A DNA stretch of 64,000 nucleotides from Lantana camara. Taxonomy: Eukaryota > Streptophyta > Magnoliopsida > Lamiales > Verbenaceae. Both the position numbers and the translations under genes were made by a program. Each line of letters opens with the position of its first letter. The stretch's first letter is position 1. The notes below the pieces were generated by a model, which searched no databases, was not told the DNA's origin, and saw only the letters and a list, made by a program, of their open reading frames with translations. The DNA lies in contig CM074864.1 of the NCBI GenBank assembly GCA_037501455.1, positions 29,010,001 through 29,074,000 of the forward strand, given 5' to 3'. Below, in pieces: positions 31,307 through 44,524 of this stretch.

Positions 31307-33534
31307 ACTCCCTCATTCGAACTCCGAATAACCTGATTTTTAAGCCGTTGGAAACCTCTTGAATTCTACTAACACCTCCAATTGGAATCACCTTAATATC
31401 TTTTCTCATATCTAAGTTATGATCATTTGAAAATTGTATCGCTACTTCACCGAAACACTACACTCACCCAACTTCGGACCTTCGCCATTTTCACCTCGTT
31501 TTGAACCATGATCCGTGCCATATATCCTTGGATAGGCCTATGTGTTTAGTTTCATTCAAAAAATCAATTCCAAATTCTGCAACTCAAGATATTTCCATTT
31601 TCCTACAGCTTTTGCAATTTCGATTATTGTCAACTTTTACCGAACTTTGCCTAAACCTCCCTTCTTGCGTTCTTTTCACTCCCTTGGCTCCCGTATGTGA
31701 ATTTTATGAATTGTATGCATGATTAGTTGATAATATATGATATTTTTGATTATTTATTCTAATTTTAGGGTTTCTTTGATAAGTGTAAATGTGACTAGAA
31801 TACATAAATGTTTAAATGACACGTTTGAAGCTTTCTTGTATCCTCTTGCCTCTATAATTATTGTATGCATTGTAAACATGTTAAAATGTGTAATATGATG
31901 GTAGTTTGAAGATTTTGGCTCGATTTGATATGATTCATGAAAGATATGGAATGAATGAATATGAACCCTTCATGTATTGAACGTTTTGAATGAATTACTT
32001 GGTTATGTGACATCATAACATGAGTTATGCTCTTTATGCATCTCATATCATGTACATCACATGCCGTGCGTCCATGTGGTTTCATATTAAGTCAATTCTC
32101 ACGAGTACACATTGTTCCCTTTCTTGTACAATTCATCTCCAGGGCGGAGATCTCGTGATCATTAAGCACACGGCCTAGCTTGTATCCTTGTATTGTCGTT
32201 TTCCAGGTGATGGTGTTTTTGTTCTAGTTACATATTAAACCCTGCAACCTTATGTGACAAGCTTTGGCCAAAACCTTATGTTTATATATATATGTTACTT
32301 TTAAAGTAGAGTCATCGAGTAAATTGTTATCGAGTAAACCCTTTTCTAATGAATTATAAAATATGCTATGTTTCTGATGAATCAAATGTTTTGGCGAGAG
32401 TATGATTATGAACATGATTATGAATGCACGGGCCCAGGGACTTAGTGCAAGTGGCTATCCGGGGAGACAAGGGCCGACGATGATCCCTTGTACTAGTCCC
32501 ACCACATTTACGGTGATACCGGCCCTCGCTAGGAGCTTTAGCGGGGAATGGGAGCTGAGTGCCCTTGGGGGATTCATGTACCCCCATTGGCCTATGTATG
32601 GACCAGTGGTCGGGTCTTGCTAACCCGTCCAGCACCCGGAGGAAGAAGGTTGGAGCTTATTTTCATGATTATGATTATATTATGAGTGTTATGCACCATG
32701 CGGGAAGGTCGGGACACGAATTTCCCAAACGACTATGTCTTATGTTATGACTTATGATCTGTGTGTATTATAATATATTGCATGATCACGTATTTAAGGT
32801 ATTAATGATATTTGTCGTAAACGGTTGGAGTTTGGTTGGAGATAATGTACGCTCACTCGCTGAGCCTTATATTTATCTATGAATTATGAACTTAATGAAT
32901 TTAATATGATTAGTTATAAAGTCCGAGTATTGCTTAGTTATTCTCTTGCCCTCTTGGGAACTAACTTTAAATAAAACCTTTCTCAGGATTTATGACTTGC
33001 ATGTGCACGTTTTTTTTATATATATATATCGTTCCTGCTCACTCAGTCTTCTAGAGACTGACCCCTCTCTCCAACTTTTCAGTTTTTCCAGGTTTTGCTA
33101 GGCGGAGGTCATGTTTTAATTCTCTTGTCAAGTCACACTTGTACACTCGAGTCACATTTCATATTGTTATGTTTTACATTATAATGCCTTTGTGTTTCGG
33201 GCCTGCGTGCCAATTATGATTATTGTTGGATATTGATTCGGGACAGATCGCATGTTTAGTTGAACCCGTGGTTAGGATGCATGATGGATTTAATTTTTAT
33301 ATTGGAATTTTTGGACTTGTTGCCATGGTTGTAATATATGATGTACATGTTATTATTTTCGCATAACACTCTTGGTTATTTTTGATTTAATTGGTACAGG
33401 GTTAGTTTCCGCCTAGCTAGGATACTTTTTATTTTGTCTCCCGTTCACTATGAGTCCGGTTCATGCTTGGATTTTCACGTGTGGACTAGACTTGTAGTGC
33501 GGTGGATGTGGTGCCTATCGTTGTGGGTGCTACA

Positions 33535-34217
33535 TACCATACCGATGGCTGACCCACCTCATGATCCACCACCACCACCGGCTATCAGAGATTAGGACGT
33601 GCCACAAGCTGGGGCAATTCAGACTGCAGCCCGTCCCCCGATTACAGCAAATAACTTTGAGATCAAACCAGCTATAATCAATTTGCTGCAAAATAATCCG
33701 TTTTCAAGATTACCAGTGGAGGACCCGACATCACATCTTGAGTTCGTTCTTGAGGTGTGTGATACCTTCAAAATCCATAATGTCACTACCGATGCTTTCC
33801 GAGTTAGGCTTTTCCCCTTTTCACTAAGGGAACGAGCTAAAGCATGGTTGAGCACTGTACCAAATGAGTCCTTTCAGACTTGGGATGCACTTTCCCAAGC
33901 TTTCTTAGCCAAGTTCTTCCCGCTCAGCAAAACCACGAAGTACAGGAATGATATTCAAGGTTTCCAACATATAGATGGGGAGTCCTTCTTTGAGGCTTGG
34001 GAGAGATATTAGGATTTACAAAAGAAATGTCCACATCATGGTATTCCTGGTTGGCTATTAATTCAAACATTCGATAATGGGATGTCCCCAACTTTCAGAG
34101 GGGCGATGGATGCTGCAGCTGGCGGAGCTTTCTTGTCTAAATCTGAAACAGTCGCCGCTGAGCTATTAGATAATATGTCATAAAATGATGTCCTTGCGCA
34201 TGAAAGGAGCCCTTCCT
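33535..34217 (+). pseudogene. Element G, Athila-like gag, N-terminal part
   Basis: From ATG 33545 (MADPPHD, Pro-rich) a single frame encodes the Athila/Tat-type gag core: ANNFEIKPAIINLLQNNPF, RLFPFSLRERAKAWL, AFLAKFFPLSKTTKYRN, FFEAWERY, KKCPHHG. In-frame stops at 33593-33595 (TAG), 34010-34012 (TAG, where Lys is usual) and 34181-34183 (TAA) make it a pseudogene. C's LTR ends 10 bp before the ATG; H cuts it on the right after HERSPS. This is the capsid precursor of the oldest element in the window. The clade call rests on remembered motifs but is a strong match. Confidence 0.85.
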
Positions 34218-37200
34218 TGTGACACCCTGTCTTCTCGACAATCCAGGTACGACGTTACGAGAGAGTTTAATTCGATAATTTCATGACTTATGTGCTATTA
34301 GCATGTTTTATGTGTCAATTTGTATTTTATTTAATTAAGTGCGCATTAGAATTTAATAAAATGTATTTGGACTCAATCGTCCAATATTTGCAAATTAGGG
34401 ACCTAATTCTAATTAGGGTGTTTGAGCCTCGTGGCTACGTTGACCTCGAGAATTCGAATTCGAATTTCGACCTTGTCATTGAGTTCATTTCGATGATTCG
34501 GATTCGATGAAATTAACCTTATAATTTTCTAAAGCTGTTTGATAACCCTACCGTTTTAAAATCCGATTCGAGTGGACCGGATCCTTTTTTACCCGACCCG
34601 TTAAACCGACCCATTTCAGCCCTTTATGGCTGAAAATATCTTCCCTTCGCCCTCATTTTTGGATCAATCAAACAAGGTAAGAAAGGAGAAGAAGAAAGCC
34701 TCCCCCTTGGCCTCAAGGCTTCGGCTCAAGCTTATGCCCCGTCCGACCATCTGATCGAAGAACCAAGGTAAGATTTCTGATCCTCTCATTACGTGTTTTG
34801 ATTCTACCCGATTAAATCTTGAATTCCTTGCTTGATTATATGAACTTGGAGAAGATGATGAATAGTGACTTTATATGAAAATTTGATCTCACACTTTTGT
34901 TCTTGATTCTTTTGCTCCAATCTTGATATATGTTGTTCTTGTGAGTTAATATGATTCGTAATTATTGAATTTGAAGTCATTGGTTGAAGCATGAGTGTTT
35001 GGCCATTGTTGGAGCTTCAAAGCTTGAAAATGGAAACTTGATGTATACTTGATTTTTTGCCTAGAGTTTGAGATATGTTATAGAGCATGCATACATGGAT
35101 TTATGTCTTGATTTTGAGGTGCATTGGTTGAGTTTGGAGGTGGTTTTGGTGTTTTTTAGTTCCTTCCGCGTTTAGCCCCTATTTCTGCTTCTTTTTCACG
35201 CCCAGAGTGACTACCCGGGCGGGTAGTTTTTGCACTAGAAAGTATCCGGGCGGGTACTTTAGTGCAGAAACTTTTCTGCACTGCTCTACCCGGCCGGGTA
35301 AATTCCTGCCTTGTTTTTCCCCGGCCGGGTACCCCCTCAAATGACCTCCGATCGAGCTGATTTTCGGATATGTTCAACCTTTTTGAGTCTAAAATAATCT
35401 CAAATTAGAATCAAGCCAGAATTCATTCTATATTGTGAGTTATAATCATTTTAATTTGGTATCGCCACTTCGGCGAGATTCTGCATTCGTTCAACTTCAA
35501 ACCTACGCCATTTTCGCCTCGCTTTGAACCATGATTCTAGCCACCTACCATTTTAAAGATCTATGTGTCTAGTTTCATTTCCAAGAAAGAAAAATCAATT
35601 CCAATTCCTGAAACTCAAGATATTCCTATTTTCGTATAGCTTATCCGTTTCAGATATCTTTCAGCTTTGGCCCAATTTAACTCGGAACCCCTTTTTGTGT
35701 TCTTAATCCATTTTTCTCGTATCTTCCCACCTCCGAACTTATTCCTAACTTGTTTTAGCATGTGTAAGTGTATGCATTTGCTCTTTTTATACATTTTATG
35801 TTTCTTAAGTAATGTGAGTAGTTTGCACGAATCGCTTATGCGCCTTGTTACGTTTTTTTTTATGCTTCATTGCACATTAATTGTGTACATGAACATGCTT
35901 TAATGCATGTTATGAATTTTTTAAGCTATGATATGTGTGTTTTTGCATGAATTATATGAATTTGATATGTGTATGAGCTTTTGACTAAGTATTGGCATCT
36001 CTTACGAGACTAAGCATATGCCGTGCGTCTTTATGGTTCGTCCTCGAGTCTAAGTTTTGCATATTGTCTTCAGTTTGTCCAGGTGCACCCGGGGTGGAGT
36101 TTCGTGATCCGAGTTGATTCCGGGTTGAATCATTTATCTCATTCTTGGCCACGTCGGTGTAAGGTGAGGGTTAGGATCTTTTCTTTTAGATAAGCGACCT
36201 ACGGCCTTAATGTGATGTTTTCTCACCCCGCATGTCAATATATACTATATTTATATTAAATATGTGTCTTATAATATGTTATGAATCTTGTTAATTCGAT
36301 TTTATATGAATTCTTCTGAAATTATACGTATGGGCATATATAAGCTTAAAATGGTTTTGCAACGAGGCTATGCTCCAAACCGTGTGGTGTCAAGTGAACT
36401 ATGGATCTCCTTTAGCATCTTACGAATTTGGAAGACACGGAGAGGTACGTGTATAGCATATGCCGAGTTGGATGGTAAGGTATGTTTCTTATGGTATGTT
36501 TCTTAAGTATGAATCGTATGATTCTAGGTTTCGCGAGTTAGGTATGTTTCTTATGAGTCCTATGTTTCCTTACGAATCTTATGTATCCCTGGGCCCTGGA
36601 GGCATGGGTAAGGACGCCCGAGGCGGTGATGGGCCGCCGGGTTAAGCCTGTGCACGTGCTCCCTAAGGTTCGTTGCGGGATCGCTACCCCACGTATCAGT
36701 ATTGAGTTACACGATGTGGGCTCGTAACCTGCGTGCAGACTTCTGGAGAAGGTGGATGGAATACAGGAATATGAGTCTTATGAATTTTATAAATTTATGT
36801 TTTATTATGTTTCTTATGAATTCTTTTATTATGAGGTAAAGTTGACCCGTACTCGCCGGGTAATTTAAGTTTGTTTTATTATGTTGATTATGAAACGGGA
36901 TAGGAGAGTTTGTTTTCAATATGAGATTTCTACGCTAAACTATGAGTCGATCTAAATATAAGAATCCTTATGAGTTTTAATTATGAATCTTCATGAGTTT
37001 CAATATGAATCCCTATAAGTTTTTAATATGAATCCATATGCGTTCTTGAATCTATGAATCCTTACCAGTTTTCAAACTTTAGAATATACGAATATATGAA
37101 TAAGTATGAGTACTTTTGGAAAATGGCTTTGGTATGTAAAACCCTATTCCCGGTTCATAGTCTTTTGTTTAATACGTGCTTTGCTCTATATGTAGATACG

Positions 37201-37731
37201 TGTTGGGTGTGCGTTAGCCCCCTTCACTCACTCGAGTTGTAGACTGAACCCTCTCTTTTCCCCCTCAGTTGCAGGTGCTAGGTTTGGGTTCGTGCTAGGC
37301 GACGGTCTTCTTTTGAGTCGTTCGGGTCGAGTCTTTACATTCTGCATCTTCATTACTTTTGCGTTTTTATTCTAAGGTTATGTACAAGTTTGTAATATGA
37401 TTTAAATTTGATATGTGTATGATTAGAATTGCCCTTGCTGGGCCTTACCTTATGTCCCAAAACTTGGCCTGTGTACCCAAGTTTGAATGTGGCGTGTATG
37501 CTTTAATATCTGCTGGCGCGTGGCCTTGCATGTGTGTATGTTGATCCTGTGCTTGCGCTTCTGGTTTTCGAATTGTTGCGCAGTCTGTTTCACGGTCTAG
37601 ACTGCCTAGCTTAGGTGTGTTTTTTTTGTCACCCGTTCGCCATGGCTTGGTGCGTGAGCGGAGCTCCCATTTCGTCACACGTGTCGGGCTATGGTGCGGG
37701 GGATGTGATGCTCCTCGCTTGGTGTGGTACA
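34218..37731 (+). repeat. Element H 5' LTR, 3,514 bp
   Basis: Starts TGTGACACCCTGTC, ends GGTGTGGTACA. Palindrome cluster 35211-35332. Leader signals: AAG/GTAAGATT at 34767/34768, CTTCAG before 36074, AAG/GTGAGGG at 36163/36164, TTGCAG/GTG at 37274/37275. Open frames within are short and not conserved. Confidence 0.9.
35211..35332. repeat. Palindrome cluster in H 5' LTR
   Basis: CTACCCGGGCGGGTAG at 35211-35226, TATCCGGGCGGGTA near 35246, hairpin AGTGCAGAAA / TTTCTGCACT (35261-35282), perfect TACCCGGCCGGGTA at 35287-35300, CCCGGCCGGG near 35321. Confidence 0.85.
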
Positions 37732-37739
37732 TCTTAAAG

Positions 37740-37751
37740 TGGTATCAGAGC
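37740..37751 (+). other. Primer-binding site of element H
   Basis: TGGTATCAGAGC, 8 bp after the LTR end; followed by TCTGGGTTTCAAAACCAGGG, a variant of the usual leader. Confidence 0.9.
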
Positions 37752-38004
37752 TCTGGGTTTCAAAACCAGGGCTCAGAGTCGTGTCGTGTCGGTCTAAGTC
37801 GAACGACATAGGACAATGTGGTTATGTTCTTGCATTTGCATCATGATTCAATATGCTATACTTTTGAATTTTATCATTTTGTTAATTTTATATTACGTGA
37901 TGCATTGTATTTTTTTTCTAATTGATCTTACTTGATTTAATTACATGCCATCCTCACGTACTAACCGGCATGTATATATCTATATAAGTTGTGGGATTTT
38001 CAGG

Positions 38005-38886
38005 ATGCCACCACATCGATCAGATTTCGGTCAACCACCCCATCTACATCCTTATAACCGAGAGCGACCATCAATCGAAGCACCACCTATGAATCTGATG
38101 GCAACCTTATATCAGTACTTTAGGGCCTTTAATCCTCCCCAGTTTAGAGAAGGCGATGATATCCGAGCCGAAAAATGAATTTTTGTGATTGAGAGTATCT
38201 TTGAAGTATGGTCATGTAACTCCCAAGATATAGCTTGCCTTGCTATTCTACTTCTACAAGGACAAGTAAGACATCGGTGGAAAAGAATTGCCCCACAGAT
38301 TGAAGCAACAAGCAAAGTCTTGATATGGGATACATTTGTTTGGGAGTTTAGGAAGAGGTACACATCGACCATATTACGAGACCTGAATATTTGAGGAGTT
38401 CCTTATCTTAAAATAACGTGGCAAAATGGTCATGGAGTACCTTGAAGAGTTAGAGAGGTTAGGCACTTATGTGCCTCATATTATGGATAATGAGGAGATG
38501 AAGACTTGGTACTGCTTGGAAAGACTTCGGGATGAGTTAAAGGAGGCCTTAAACGTGGAGGATATGAGCAGATGGGATAAAGCTACGAAGAAAGCTTTAA
38601 AGGTCGAAATCAAACAAGAGGCAACGGGGAAGACAATTTGTGATTAAGAGATAAGTTAGGGTTTTGCTCAACCTACAAGTAGAGGAAAAATCCCAATATC
38701 CCGGTACTCAAATTAAAAAGAAGATTCATGGAAAGAAGCATAAGGCCGGGAGTCCTTCAAATATTAAGAAAAGGGCCTCAACCGTGCGCTTATTGTGGGG
38801 GAACTAACCACTCCTACAACATGTGTTGGGATAGGCTGAAGAAGTTCTATGCATGTAGATCAAAGGAACATATGGTTTTCGATTGA
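38005..38886 (+). pseudogene. Element H gag remnant
   Basis: From ATG 38005 (MPPHRSDFGQPP) the frame shows NPPQFREGDDIRAEK then a TGA (38176-38178); further pieces in the following sequence, with several breaks, give LLQGQVRHRWKRIAP, WEFRKRY, LEELERLGTYVPHI, WDKATKKALKVE and one good CCHC knuckle CAYCGGTNHSYNMC (38785-38826). The second knuckle is degenerate (YACRSKEHMVFD then stop). It aligns in order with the gag of A and M but is shorter and broken, so H made no own capsid at the end of its life. Confidence 0.8.
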
Positions 38887-40587
38887 GATCAATTAAAGGC
38901 TAACAAACAATGGATGCGTGAACAAAGGCTTCAATTTGGAAACCAACATGGATCTGAGGATGGAGGTATTTGCATTCATGGCACATGCATTCACGACATC
39001 TTTAAAATTTCTATAATTATTTATCTATCGTGTTAAAATTGCTATTTCTAACATTCTTGTGCCTTGAGCGGAAATTATGTGATGCATAGCATCGGCATTA
39101 TAACCCAACATGCATATTCAATGTTTACTTGATAGAATTTCACTTCTTTCGACCTTCAAGTTTTGAATGCAATGATGTTGGAAGAAATAGTTAGAGTAAA
39201 GGTTGAATTTGAGATTCCCCTTTTGGGATCGGGTTGAATATTGTAGGATGATACGAAGATAGTGCTAAAAACAAAAAGGTTTGGAAAGCCGAAATGAGGT
39301 TGGAGATTAGGAGAATGGAGTACACCTTGAAGGAAGGTCAAGTTTGAAGGAGGATTATTCTACCCGGGCATAAGGCGTGATTTATTGAGAATCCGGGTGC
39401 AAGGAGTAACAGAGATACCAGAGCTAATCCATGATAAACATTAGGGGGAAGAAGTATTGAGGAGTCCCTCTAACGACGTAGTCTAAACAAACTCAACAAA
39501 GATTAGAACGAGGGTTTAACTCGAGACTCAGAGACAAAATTTGATCAATCAAGATTCCGAGAGCATGGTGATTACCTTCCTATTTAACTATGCCTTTGGA
39601 AAAGAGAATTGAAGAAGATTGCTAGGAGGCCTCGTTTGGGTTTCCGGGACTCCAGAATTTCCAAGAAGAAGGGTGCCAACCGTGGGGAAATAGTTCCAAA
39701 CCCAAAGGAACATTTGCATGGGATAATTATAATTATGAAGCGAGGAAAATTCTCAAAATTCCTATGAGATGAGCGAAAGAATTAGGACTATGAGAGTGAA
39801 GATGAGGTATCGAACTCATAAATCATATGAAAAAATTATAATGAGTAACCAAAGTCCGACAATTTCAAGTTTTACGGGAATATGTTCAAGACTAAGAGAT
39901 CACTTTAAGAAGTTATGGGTGGAATTCAAGGAATTTTCGAAGATAGGCAACAACTATGAATGGAGACCTGGATGATGTTATCGCACAAGGTGCATTGGGA
40001 ATTTCGAGACATGTTTGTGGGCTAAGAGACCTCAACTTTGATCACATCATCATAAAATCAGATTTCCTACTTCGGTGAACGGTACACTAAAACGTACATG
40101 TCACGTGCATCATGCATCTTTGGTTTTCTTTTGTGTTTTGAGTGTTCGAGAGTGTTGCTTCGGTAAGATGAGGGTCGAGCTTTGCAACAATTCAACAGGC
40201 CTCTTCGAAGAGTCGGTGATGTAAGAAGAGGGTTCGGATGTTAGACACTTCGGACCTCGGATCGTGGATGAAGAGGAGATTCAGTTTGAGCTTGGTTATG
40301 TAAGTGGCGTGAGTTGTAGCTATGCCCTTCGAGAGAACACCGAGCTCGGAAGTTGACTCAAATGAACTCAAAGGGTGAGATTTGAATCTATTTTAGACCC
40401 TCTTTATCGTGCGAGTCGATCGAGCAATTCAAATGACCGGGTCAATTTGAAGATTCAAACCCCTTGTGCTTGAAGACCTTTCTCGAGCTTACCCTTGTCA
40501 GGACGTCATGAACCTTGAACTTGGGTGAATACGGGAAGTTGTTCGAGCTTGAAACCGAGCAGGAGAACCTGGGGACCAGGTTCTCTT
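38887..40587 (+). mobile_element. Element H internal region after gag, non-coding
   Basis: At 38966-39000 the + strand encodes GICIHGTCIHDIF, the stub of the [18 protein letters not shown] protease start of A and M, after which homology stops: no catalytic Asp motif, RT, RNase H or integrase. The rest is A/G-rich with short frames. TTCGGTGAACGGTACAC and CACGTGCATCATGCAT at 40071-40117 match motifs in C and B. Confidence 0.7.
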
Positions 40588-40609
40588 AAGGGGGGGGGGG
40601 GGGGGAGAT
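40588..40609 (+). other. Polypurine tract of element H with a run of 16 G
   Basis: AAG, sixteen consecutive G in total (40590-40605), then AGAT directly before the 3' LTR start TGTGACACC. C has only five G at the same place. Run length may be an assembly uncertainty. Confidence 0.8.
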
Positions 40610-43600
40610 TGTGACACCCCATCTTTTCGGCAATCTAGGTACGACATTACATGAGAGTTTAATTCCATAATTTCATGGCTTATGTGCTATTAGCATGTTT
40701 TATGTGTCAACTTGTATTTTATTTAATTAACTGCACATTAGAATTTAATAAAATGTATTTGGACTCAATCGCCCAATATTTACAAATTAGGGACCTAATT
40801 CTAATTAGGGTGTTTGAGCCTCGTGGCTACCTTGATCTCGGGAATTCGAATTCGAATTTCGACCTTGTCATTGAGTTCGTTTCGATGAAATTAACCTTAT
40901 AATTTTCTAAAGCCGTTTGATACCCCTACCGTTTTAAAATCCGATTCGAGTGGACCGGATCCTTTTTGACCCGACCCGTTAAACCAACCCGTTTCAGCCC
41001 TTTATGGCTGAAAATATCTTCCCTTCTCCCTCATTTTTGGATCGATCAAACAAGGCAAGAAAGGAGAAGAAGAAAGCCTCCCCCTTGGCCTCAAAGCTTC
41101 GGCTCAAGCTTATGCCTCGTCCGACATCTGATCGAAGAACCAAGGTAAGATTTATGATCCTCTCATTACGTGGTTCGATTCTACCCGATTAAATCTTGAA
41201 TTCCTTGCTTGATTATATGAAGTTGGAGAAGATGATGAATAGTAACTTTATATGAAAAGTTGATCTTACACTTTTGTTCTTGATTCTTTTGCTCCAATCT
41301 TGATATATGTTATTCTTGTGAGTTAATATGATGCGTAATTATTGAATTTGAAGTTATTGGTTGAAGCATGAGTGTTTGGCCATTGTTGGAGTTTCAAAGC
41401 TTGAAAATCGAAACTTGATGTATACTTGATTTCTTGCCTTGAGTTTGAGATATGTTATAGAGCATGCATACATGAATTTATGTCTTGATTTTGAGGTGCA
41501 TTGGTTGAGTTTGGAGGTGGTTTTGGTGTTTTTTGGTTCCTTCCGCGTTTAGCCCCTGTTTCTACTTCTTTTTCATGCCCAGAGTGACTACCCGGGCCGT
41601 TAGTTTTTGCACTAGAAAGTACCCAAGCGGGTACTTTAGTGCAGAAACTTTTCTGCACTGCTCTACCCGGCCGGGTAAATTCCTGCCTTGTTTTTCCCCG
41701 ACCGGGTACCCCCTCATATGACCTCCGATTGAGCTGATTTTTGGATATGTTCAATATTTTTGAGTCTAGAATAATATCCAATTGGAATCAAGTCAAAATT
41801 CGTTCTAGATTGTGAGTTATAATCATTTTAATTTGGTGTCACCACTTTGCCGAGATTCTGCATTCGTTCAATTTCAAACCTACGCCATTTTCGCCTTGCT
41901 TTGAACCATGGTTTGAGCCACCTACCATTTTAAAGATCTATGTGTCTAGTTTCATTTCCAAGAAATAAAAACTCAATTCCCATTCCTGAAACTCAAGATA
42001 TTCTTGTTTTCGTACAGCTTGTCCGTTTCGGAAATCTGTCAGCTTTGGCCCAATTTCACTTGGAACCCCTTTTTGTGTTCTTATTCCATTTTTCTCGTAT
42101 CTTCCCACCTCCGAACTTATTCCTAACTTGTTTTATCATGTGTAAGTGTATGCATTCGCTCTTTTAATGCATTTTATGTTTCTTAAGTAATGTGAGTTGT
42201 TTGCACGAATCGCTTATGCGCCTTGTTACGTTTTTTTTTTATGCTTCATTACGCATTAATTGTGCACATGCATGAACATGCTTTGATGCATATTATGAAT
42301 TTTTTAAGCTATGATATGTGTGTTTTTGCACGTCTTGTATGAATTTGATATGTGTATGAGCTTTTAACTAAGTATTTGCATATCTTACGTGACTAAGCAT
42401 ATGCCGTGCGTCTATATGGTTCGTCCTCAAGTCTAAGTTTTGCATATTGTCTTCAGTTTGTCCAGGTGCACCCGGGGTGGTGTTTCATGATCCGAGTTGA
42501 TTCCGGGGTGAATCATTTGTCTCATTCTTGGCCACGTCGGTGTAAGGTGAGGGTTAGGATCTTTTCTTTTAGATAAGCGACCTATGGCCTTAATGTGATG
42601 TTTTCTCACCCTGCATGCAAATATATACTATATGTATATTAAATATGTGTCTTATAATATGTTATAAATCTTGTTAATTCGATTTTATATGAATTCTTCT
42701 GAAATTATACGTATGGGCATATATAAGCTTAAAATGGTTTTGCAATGAGGCTGTGCTCCAAACCGTGTGGTGTCAAGTGAACTAAGGGTCTCTTTTAGCA
42801 TCTTATGAATTTGTAAGACATGGAGAGGTACGTGTTTAGCATATGCCTAGTTTCACGGTAAGGTATGTTTCTTAAGTATGAATCGTATGATTCTAGGTTT
42901 CGCGAGTTAGGTATGTTTCTTATTAGTCCTATGTTTCCTTACGAATCTTATGTATCTCTGGGCCCTGGAGGCGTGGGTAAGGACGCCCGAGGCGGTGTTG
43001 GGCCGCCGGGTTAAGCCTGTGCACGTGCTCCCTAAGGTACGTTGCGGGATCGCTACCCCACGTATCAGTATTGAGTTGCACGATGTGGGCCCGTAACGCG
43101 CGTGTAGACTTCTGGAGAAGGTGGATGGAATACGGGAATATGAGTCTTACGAATTTTATAAATTTATGTTTTATTATGTTTCTTATGAATTCTTTTATTA
43201 AGAGGTAAAGTTGACCCGTACTCGCCGGGTAATTTAAGTTTGTTTTATTATGTTGATTATGAAACGGGATAGGAGAGTTTGTTTTCAATATGAGATTTCT
43301 ATGCTAAACTATGAATCGATCTGAATATAAGAATCCTTATGAATTTTAATTATGAATCTTCATGAGTTTCAATATGAATCCCTATGAGTTTTTAATATGA
43401 ATCCATATGCGTTCTTGAATCTATGAATCCTTACCAGTTTCCAAACTTAAGAATATACGAAATATATGAATAAGTATGAGTACTTTTGGAAAATGGCTTT
43501 GGTATGTAAAACCCTATTCCCGGTTCATAGTCTTTTGTTTAATACGTTCTTTGCTCTATATGTAGATACGTATTGGGTGTGCGTTAGCCCCCCCTCACTC

Positions 43601-44103
43601 AGTCAAGTTGTAGATTGACCCCTCTCTTTTCCCCCTCAGTTGCAGGTGCTAGGTTTGGGTTCGTGCTAGGCGGCGGTCTTCTTTTGAGTCGTTCGGGTCG
43701 AGTCTTTACATTCTGCATCTTCATTACTTTTGCCTTTTCATTCTAAGGTTATGTATAAGTTTGTAATATGATTTAAATTTGATATGTGTATGATTAGAAT
43801 TGCCCTTGCTCGGCCTTACCTTATGTTCCAAAACTTGGCCTGTGTGCCCAAGTTTGCATGTGGCGTGTATGCTTTAATTTCTGCTGGCCCGTGGCCTTGC
43901 ATGTGTGTATGTTGATCCTGTGCTTCCGATTCTGGTTTTTGAATTGTTGCGCAGTCTGTTTCAGGGTCTAGACCGCCTAGCTTAGGTGTTTTTTTTTTTG
44001 TCACCAGTTCGCCATGGCTTGGTGCGTGAGCGGAGCTCCCATTTCATCACATGTGTCGGGCTATGGTACGGGGGATGTGGTGTTCCTCGCTTGGGGTGCT
44101 ACA
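40610..44103 (+). repeat. Element H 3' LTR, 3,494 bp
   Basis: Starts TGTGACACCCC, ends GGGGTGCTACA. Collinear with 34218-37731. Its palindromes (41588-41710) are partly decayed: the first reads CTACCCGGGCCGTTAG. Confidence 0.9.
41588..41710. repeat. Palindrome cluster in H 3' LTR
   Basis: Decayed counterpart of 35211-35332; CTACCCGGCCGGGTA near 41662 and the GTGCAGAAA / TTTCTGCAC hairpin remain. Confidence 0.8.
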
Positions 44104-44524
44104 TTCCCAACTAACCAAGGTTGCAGCAGGAGTCTTGGAGCTAGATGGCCTAACCGCCATTGATGCCAAGTTCGAAGCTTTTAATAGGAAATTGGATCAA
44201 CTTTCTGGGAATGCAGTTGGGACACAACCCCAACCAGTTTAGGTAACCTGTGAGATTTGTTGGTCCACATTTATTTAACATTTGCCCTTATACCAATGCT
44301 AGTGAACAGGTGCGAGAGCAAGTGAACTATGCGAGTAATTCAAGACCGGTAAATGACCCTTATTCAAACACCTATAACCCAGATTGGAGGAACCATCCCC
44401 ATTTCTCTTGGTCTAATACCCAGAATGCTCAGCCACCAACACATCAACCCAGACCATAGTTCCAACCTAGACCTCATACCCCACTTCAACCAAACTTACT
44501 CCAACGCCCAGGCCAGTACCTAAT
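44104..44524 (+). pseudogene. Element G, Athila-like gag, middle part
   Basis: Resumes after H: QLTKVAAGVLELDGLTAIDAK, FNRKLDQL, then CEIC (degenerate zinc knuckle with a TAG before it), and in another frame NPYSNTYNPDWRNHP-like DPYSNTYNPDWRNHPHFSW and a Gln/Pro-rich tail. At least two stops and one frameshift. Interrupted by solo LTR I after GQYLI; CTAAT at 44520-44524 is I's left target duplication. Confidence 0.8.

Larger units (their letters stand above)
30145..33534 (+). repeat. Element C 3' LTR, main part
   Basis: Continues from TGTAAC at 17554-17559; ends GTGGGTGCTACA at 33534. Total LTR about 3.4 kb. Contains an AT/TG microsatellite (30775-30825), a palindrome cluster (31187-31306) and the terminal block shared with the 5' remnant at 3296-3796. 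Its right flank is the Athila-like gag of G. The 109-codon frame at 30543-30872 runs through the microsatellite and is not a gene. Confidence 0.9.
34218..44103 (+). mobile_element. Element H: pol-less gypsy-type retrotransposon with gag remnant, 9.9 kb
   Basis: LTRs 34218-37731 (3,514 bp) and 40610-44103 (3,494 bp), internal region 2.9 kb. Target duplication TTCCT (34213-34217) versus TTCCC (44104-44108) has one mismatch. Deleting H with one copy rejoins the Athila-like gag frame (HERSPS-QLTKVAAG). The LTRs differ by many substitutions and small indels, so it is older than A. No pol; a broken gag remains. Confidence 0.92.
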
